DNA from: Planctomycetaceae bacterium
GTDB lineage: Bacteria; Planctomycetota; Phycisphaerae; Tepidisphaerales; Tepidisphaeraceae
Reading direction: 5' to 3'
Length of the DNA stretch: 64,000 bases
NCBI GenBank assembly: GCA_027487775.1
Contig: JAIYCY010000029.1
Location: 62,001 to 126,000, forward strand
The notes under the pieces: model-generated
What the model was told of the DNA's origin: nothing
Database searches by the model: none
Seen by the model: the letters and a program-made list of their open reading frames with translations, nothing else
In this document: positions 61,587 through 64,000 of the stretch, piece after piece
Layout: each line of letters starts with the position of its first letter
Numbering within the stretch: the first letter of the stretch is position 1
Program-made: the position numbers and the translations under genes

Positions 61587-62561
61587 ATGATGGGACCGAA
61601 ATCGAAACACGTGAAGTTGGCAGGGCGGGCGGGCATGCTTTCGAGGTTGGGCAGGGTTTCTCTTGTGATGGGGGCGGTGTTGGTCGGCGTATGGGGTGGA
61701 TCGTCAGTTGTTGTGCTGGCGCAGTCGGCGGGTGGAGCTGGGGCCGGTGGCGTTGGGTCTGGCGGTTTGTCGGGTAGTCAGTCGTCGAGCGTTCGCTCGG
61801 TGGGTGTGTTTCCAGGGACGACCGCGCCGAGTCAATCGCGTCAGGTCGGTTTTGATATTCGAGGCGTGGTCGCGGAGGTGAAGGTTGAGCGTGGATCACG
61901 AGTGAAGGCTGGTGACGTGCTGATGCGATTGGACGATTCGGAGGAGCGTGCGCAGCTTGAGGTTGCGTTGCTTCGGACGGATGTTTCGAAGCAGTTGGCC
62001 GAGGCCGAGGCACGTGTGAAGTTGGCCGAGGTTCAGTATGGGCGTGAGAAGGCGAACTTTGACAAGGGCGTGAGTTCGGAGGGTTTGGTGCAGGAGCGTG
62101 AGGCCGAGCTTTTGGTTGCGCAGGCCCGACTGGCGCAGGTTGAGCAGGAAGGCAGGATTGCCAGGGCGCAGCATTTCGCTCAATTGAAGCGGGTGGAGAA
62201 GTACACGCGTCAGAGTCCGATCGACGGCATCATTCGTGAGATCACCCGCCGGGAGGGCGAGAACGTCGATGAGACCCGTCCGGTGCTGGAGATCGTCAGC
62301 GTCGATCCGCTTTACATTGAGGTTCGTTTGGTTCCGAACGACGTTGTCCGAAAGCTCTCTGTCGGTCAGACGATCGACGTGCGATACGGCTCGGGCACAT
62401 GGAAGTCGGCGACCGTCAATTTCATTGATCCGGTCGGTGATGCCCGCTCGGGGACTCGGTATTTCAGGCTGGAATTGCCGAATCCGGACAACGCTGAGAG
62501 CATCGATGCGGGCGTGACGGTGGACGTTCGCGTTCCTGAAAGCCTGTTGGCGGGTTCGTGA
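61587..62561 (+). CDS. HlyD/RND-type periplasmic adaptor (membrane fusion protein)
   Basis: 324 residues. Signal peptide or anchor (LGRVSLVMGAVLVGVWGGSS). Biotinyl-lipoyl half motifs (FDIRGVVAEVKVERGSRVKA; later SPIDGIIREITRREGENVDE) flank an alpha-hairpin rich in Glu/Ala/Gln (LRTDVSKQLAEAEARVKLAE). A beta-barrel follows. Such proteins bridge an inner-membrane transporter and an outer channel. AAAGG 6 nt upstream selects ATG 61587. The next gene is a GAF-membrane protein that begins a second adaptor. Confidence 0.88.
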   Translation: MMGPKSKHVKLAGRAGMLSRLGRVSLVMGAVLVGVWGGSSVVVLAQSAGGAGAGGVGSGGLSGSQSSSVRSVGVFPGTTAPSQSRQVGFDIRGVVAEVKVERGSRVKAGDVLMRLDDSEERAQLEVALLRTDVSKQLAEAEARVKLAEVQYGREKANFDKGVSSEGLVQEREAELLVAQARLAQVEQEGRIARAQHFAQLKRVEKYTRQSPIDGIIREITRREGENVDETRPVLEIVSVDPLYIEVRLVPNDVVRKLSVGQTIDVRYGSGTWKSATVNFIDPVGDARSGTRYFRLELPNPDNAESIDAGVTVDVRVPESLLAGS

Positions 62562-62677
62562 TAGAGGTCGGCGGTCCATGCGTTGAATAGTCGATGAGAG
62601 CCAAGAAACGAAGGAATAGAGCCATCACGTTTTTTGAGTGCATCTGTGCGTGAGAGTTCTGCAGATTGGAGTCGTCC

Positions 62678-64000
62678 GTGTCGATCATTACTGACAGCAA
62701 TAGCGAACGTCAGAGACAGCAGCGTCAGCAGCAGGAGCAGCAACAGATCGTGCAACGATCGCGTTGGCTGCAGAAGCTGCTTGCGCCGAATCCCGATATC
62801 CGCGAGTTCCTCTCGGACATGGTTTACATTCAGGCGGTGACGGTAGCCGGGACGGAGGCGGCTGCGTTTTTGATTGAGCCGGGTCAGGAGAAGGATGAGA
62901 TTCGGCTGGGCAATGTGGCACACATTCGCCCCGACCAGACGACCGAAGAGGTCAAGCAGCAGGCGCTCAAGGCGTTTGCGGACATCATTGGTGCGTGCGT
63001 GCGAGAGGGGAAGGATGGAGCGGTTGATGTAGGCAACGCCGATCTGAATGCCGAGTCGCAGTATTGCCTTGTGACGCTGCTTCGCACGGAGAACGGGCAG
63101 GTCGTCGGCGCGACTGCAGTGATCACGCGATGCCGGGACGAGTCGCGTGCGCGTCAGCGTTTGGAGCAGATGCAGCTTGTCGCAGGCTATTTCGATTTTT
63201 ATCTGCTTCGTCGCGGGACGGAGCAGCTTCGCGTCTCGGCGCAGAATCATCAGGACGTTCTGCAGTATGCCACCGCGCTGGGTACGGCGGAGGGATTTCA
63301 GAACGCGGTCAATAATCTTTGCAACGAGATCGCCGCCCGCACGGGAGCGACGCGTGTTTCGCTGGGCTGGGTGCAGGGGATCATCGCGCCCAAGATCAAG
63401 CTGAAAGGTCTTTCTCACACCGAGCAATTCGACAAGAAGCAAGAGATGAGCGTGCAGCTTGTGCGTGTGATGGAAGAGTGCTACGACCAGGAAGAAATTG
63501 TTCAGTACGACCCTACGGAAAAGGGCCTGATGAGCACCGCGAACGTCACGCGTGAGTCGGCGTCGTTAAGTCGCATGGAGGGTGGGACGCGGGTGACGAG
63601 TCTTCCGCTGCGTCGCAAGGGAGAAATCGTCGGCGTGATGACGCTGGAGTTTCCGCCGGAGAAGACTGCGAGCGACACCGAGGCGACCGGGCTTGCGGTT
63701 GCTGCCGAGTTGCTTGGTCCGCCGCTCTACGATCGCCATTACGCCGACCGGTGGCTGTTCACCAAGGCGGGGATTTCGACGCGTGACGCGCTCAAGATGC
63801 TTCTGGGGCCGAAGTATTGGCTAGCGAAGCTGCTCATTGCCTCTGCATTGATCGGCCTGTGGGTGCTGGGGGGAGCGCCTGTTCCGTTCTACAAGAACCT
63901 TTACGCGCCGATGCATTACGTCAAGGCGCCGTTCGCGTTCGCACCGATACAGAAGCGTCTGATTTCGATGCCCTTTGATGGGAAGCTTGTTCGCGTTCAT
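62678..64000 (+). CDS. GAF-domain protein fused to a membrane-fusion (HlyD-like) part; cut off by window end
   Basis: At least 441 residues, open at the window edge. The start GTG 62678 follows GGAG by 6 nt. A Gln-rich N-terminus (ERQRQQRQQQEQQQIVQRSR) leads to two GAF-like sensory regions, about 45-170 and 190-350 (LGTAEGFQNAVNNLCNEIAA; RTGATRVSLGWVQ; GGTRVTSLPLRRKGEIVGVM). A membrane helix (LLIASALIGLWVLGGAPVPF) comes next, and then KRLISMPFDGKLVRVH, the beginning of an HlyD-type lipoyl domain. So a cytoplasmic sensor is joined to an envelope adaptor. It follows a separate adaptor gene by 116 bp. Confidence 0.85.
   Translation, partial: MSIITDSNSERQRQQRQQQEQQQIVQRSRWLQKLLAPNPDIREFLSDMVYIQAVTVAGTEAAAFLIEPGQEKDEIRLGNVAHIRPDQTTEEVKQQALKAFADIIGACVREGKDGAVDVGNADLNAESQYCLVTLLRTENGQVVGATAVITRCRDESRARQRLEQMQLVAGYFDFYLLRRGTEQLRVSAQNHQDVLQYATALGTAEGFQNAVNNLCNEIAARTGATRVSLGWVQGIIAPKIKLKGLSHTEQFDKKQEMSVQLVRVMEECYDQEEIVQYDPTEKGLMSTANVTRESASLSRMEGGTRVTSLPLRRKGEIVGVMTLEFPPEKTASDTEATGLAVAAELLGPPLYDRHYADRWLFTKAGISTRDALKMLLGPKYWLAKLLIASALIGLWVLGGAPVPFYKNLYAPMHYVKAPFAFAPIQKRLISMPFDGKLVRVH

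Noticed and set aside
1-64000. tRNA or rRNA genes and CRISPR arrays
   Set aside because: GTTCGA-type T-loop motifs seen (for example near 19927 and 37945) are inside clear genes; no cloverleaf, rRNA core or regularly spaced repeat array was found by eye.

Overview
The window looks like chromosome from a GC-rich planctomycete, most likely class Phycisphaerae. Four secreted proteins end in a PEP-CTERM sorting tail of the (V/I)PEPA...RRR type, and two others begin with a LEPR/LESR-RLL type planctomycete export segment. Two proteins carry a type IV prepilin leader ([17 protein letters not shown]). Several secreted proteins end in dockerin-like Asp-rich repeats. The division cluster is reduced to mraZ, rsmH and short membrane proteins. 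I saw no rRNA, tRNA, CRISPR array, insertion sequence or prophage.

Layout. 0-7 kb: PEP-CTERM FG-GAP protein, histone-deacetylase-like amidohydrolase, methyltransferase, LOG-family protein, small receiver-like protein, Sua5. 7.5-14.2 kb: prepilin-like protein, large PEP-CTERM protein, a 55-codon KPDPMx repeat ORF, LEPR-type secreted protein, small membrane protein. 14.6-18.3 kb: rsmA back to back with a CII-like DNA-binding protein, then a DUF4139 protein. 18.3-25.1 kb, minus strand: a five-gene unit of sugar-binding protein, two permeases, a PNGase F-like secreted protein and a frameshifted membrane protein. 25.2-27.5 kb, plus strand: CrtC-like lipocalin and NAGPA-type phosphodiester glycosidase. 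28-39 kb, minus strand: PEP-CTERM protein, then (in transcription order) polX, TPR/pseudoprotease, FtsQ-like, membrane protein, MraZ operator, mraZ, rsmH, LysM protein and an FtsL-like protein. 39-47 kb: TPR lipoprotein, lipid kinase, 1613-residue double-propeller protein, GH5 hydrolase. 47-56 kb: P-type ATPase, SdrD-B repeat protein, a dead GH5 fragment, DUF1328 protein, SMP-30-type lactonase, sugar epimerase, nucleotidyltransferase. 56-64 kb: pseudouridine synthase, PEP-CTERM protein, universal stress protein, prepilin-like protein, coaD, HlyD-type adaptor, and a GAF-TM-adaptor protein running off the window.

The most coherent system is the 18-25 kb unit. A secreted N-glycan amidase homologue sits directly behind a carbohydrate importer, which suggests glycans are cut from glycoproteins outside the inner membrane and the sugars imported. 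The importer has no ATPase gene of its own here. The second notable group is the remnant division cluster: a well-spaced MraZ operator lies about 540 bases before mraZ, and FtsQ-like, LysM and FtsL-like membrane proteins are nearby.

Short tandem repeats of 11-19 bp occur across the window, both between genes and in frame inside them. Starts were moved inward from the longest reading frame wherever a Shine-Dalgarno (SD) site or a signal peptide decided the matter. All functions are by recognition of motifs; no database search was run.
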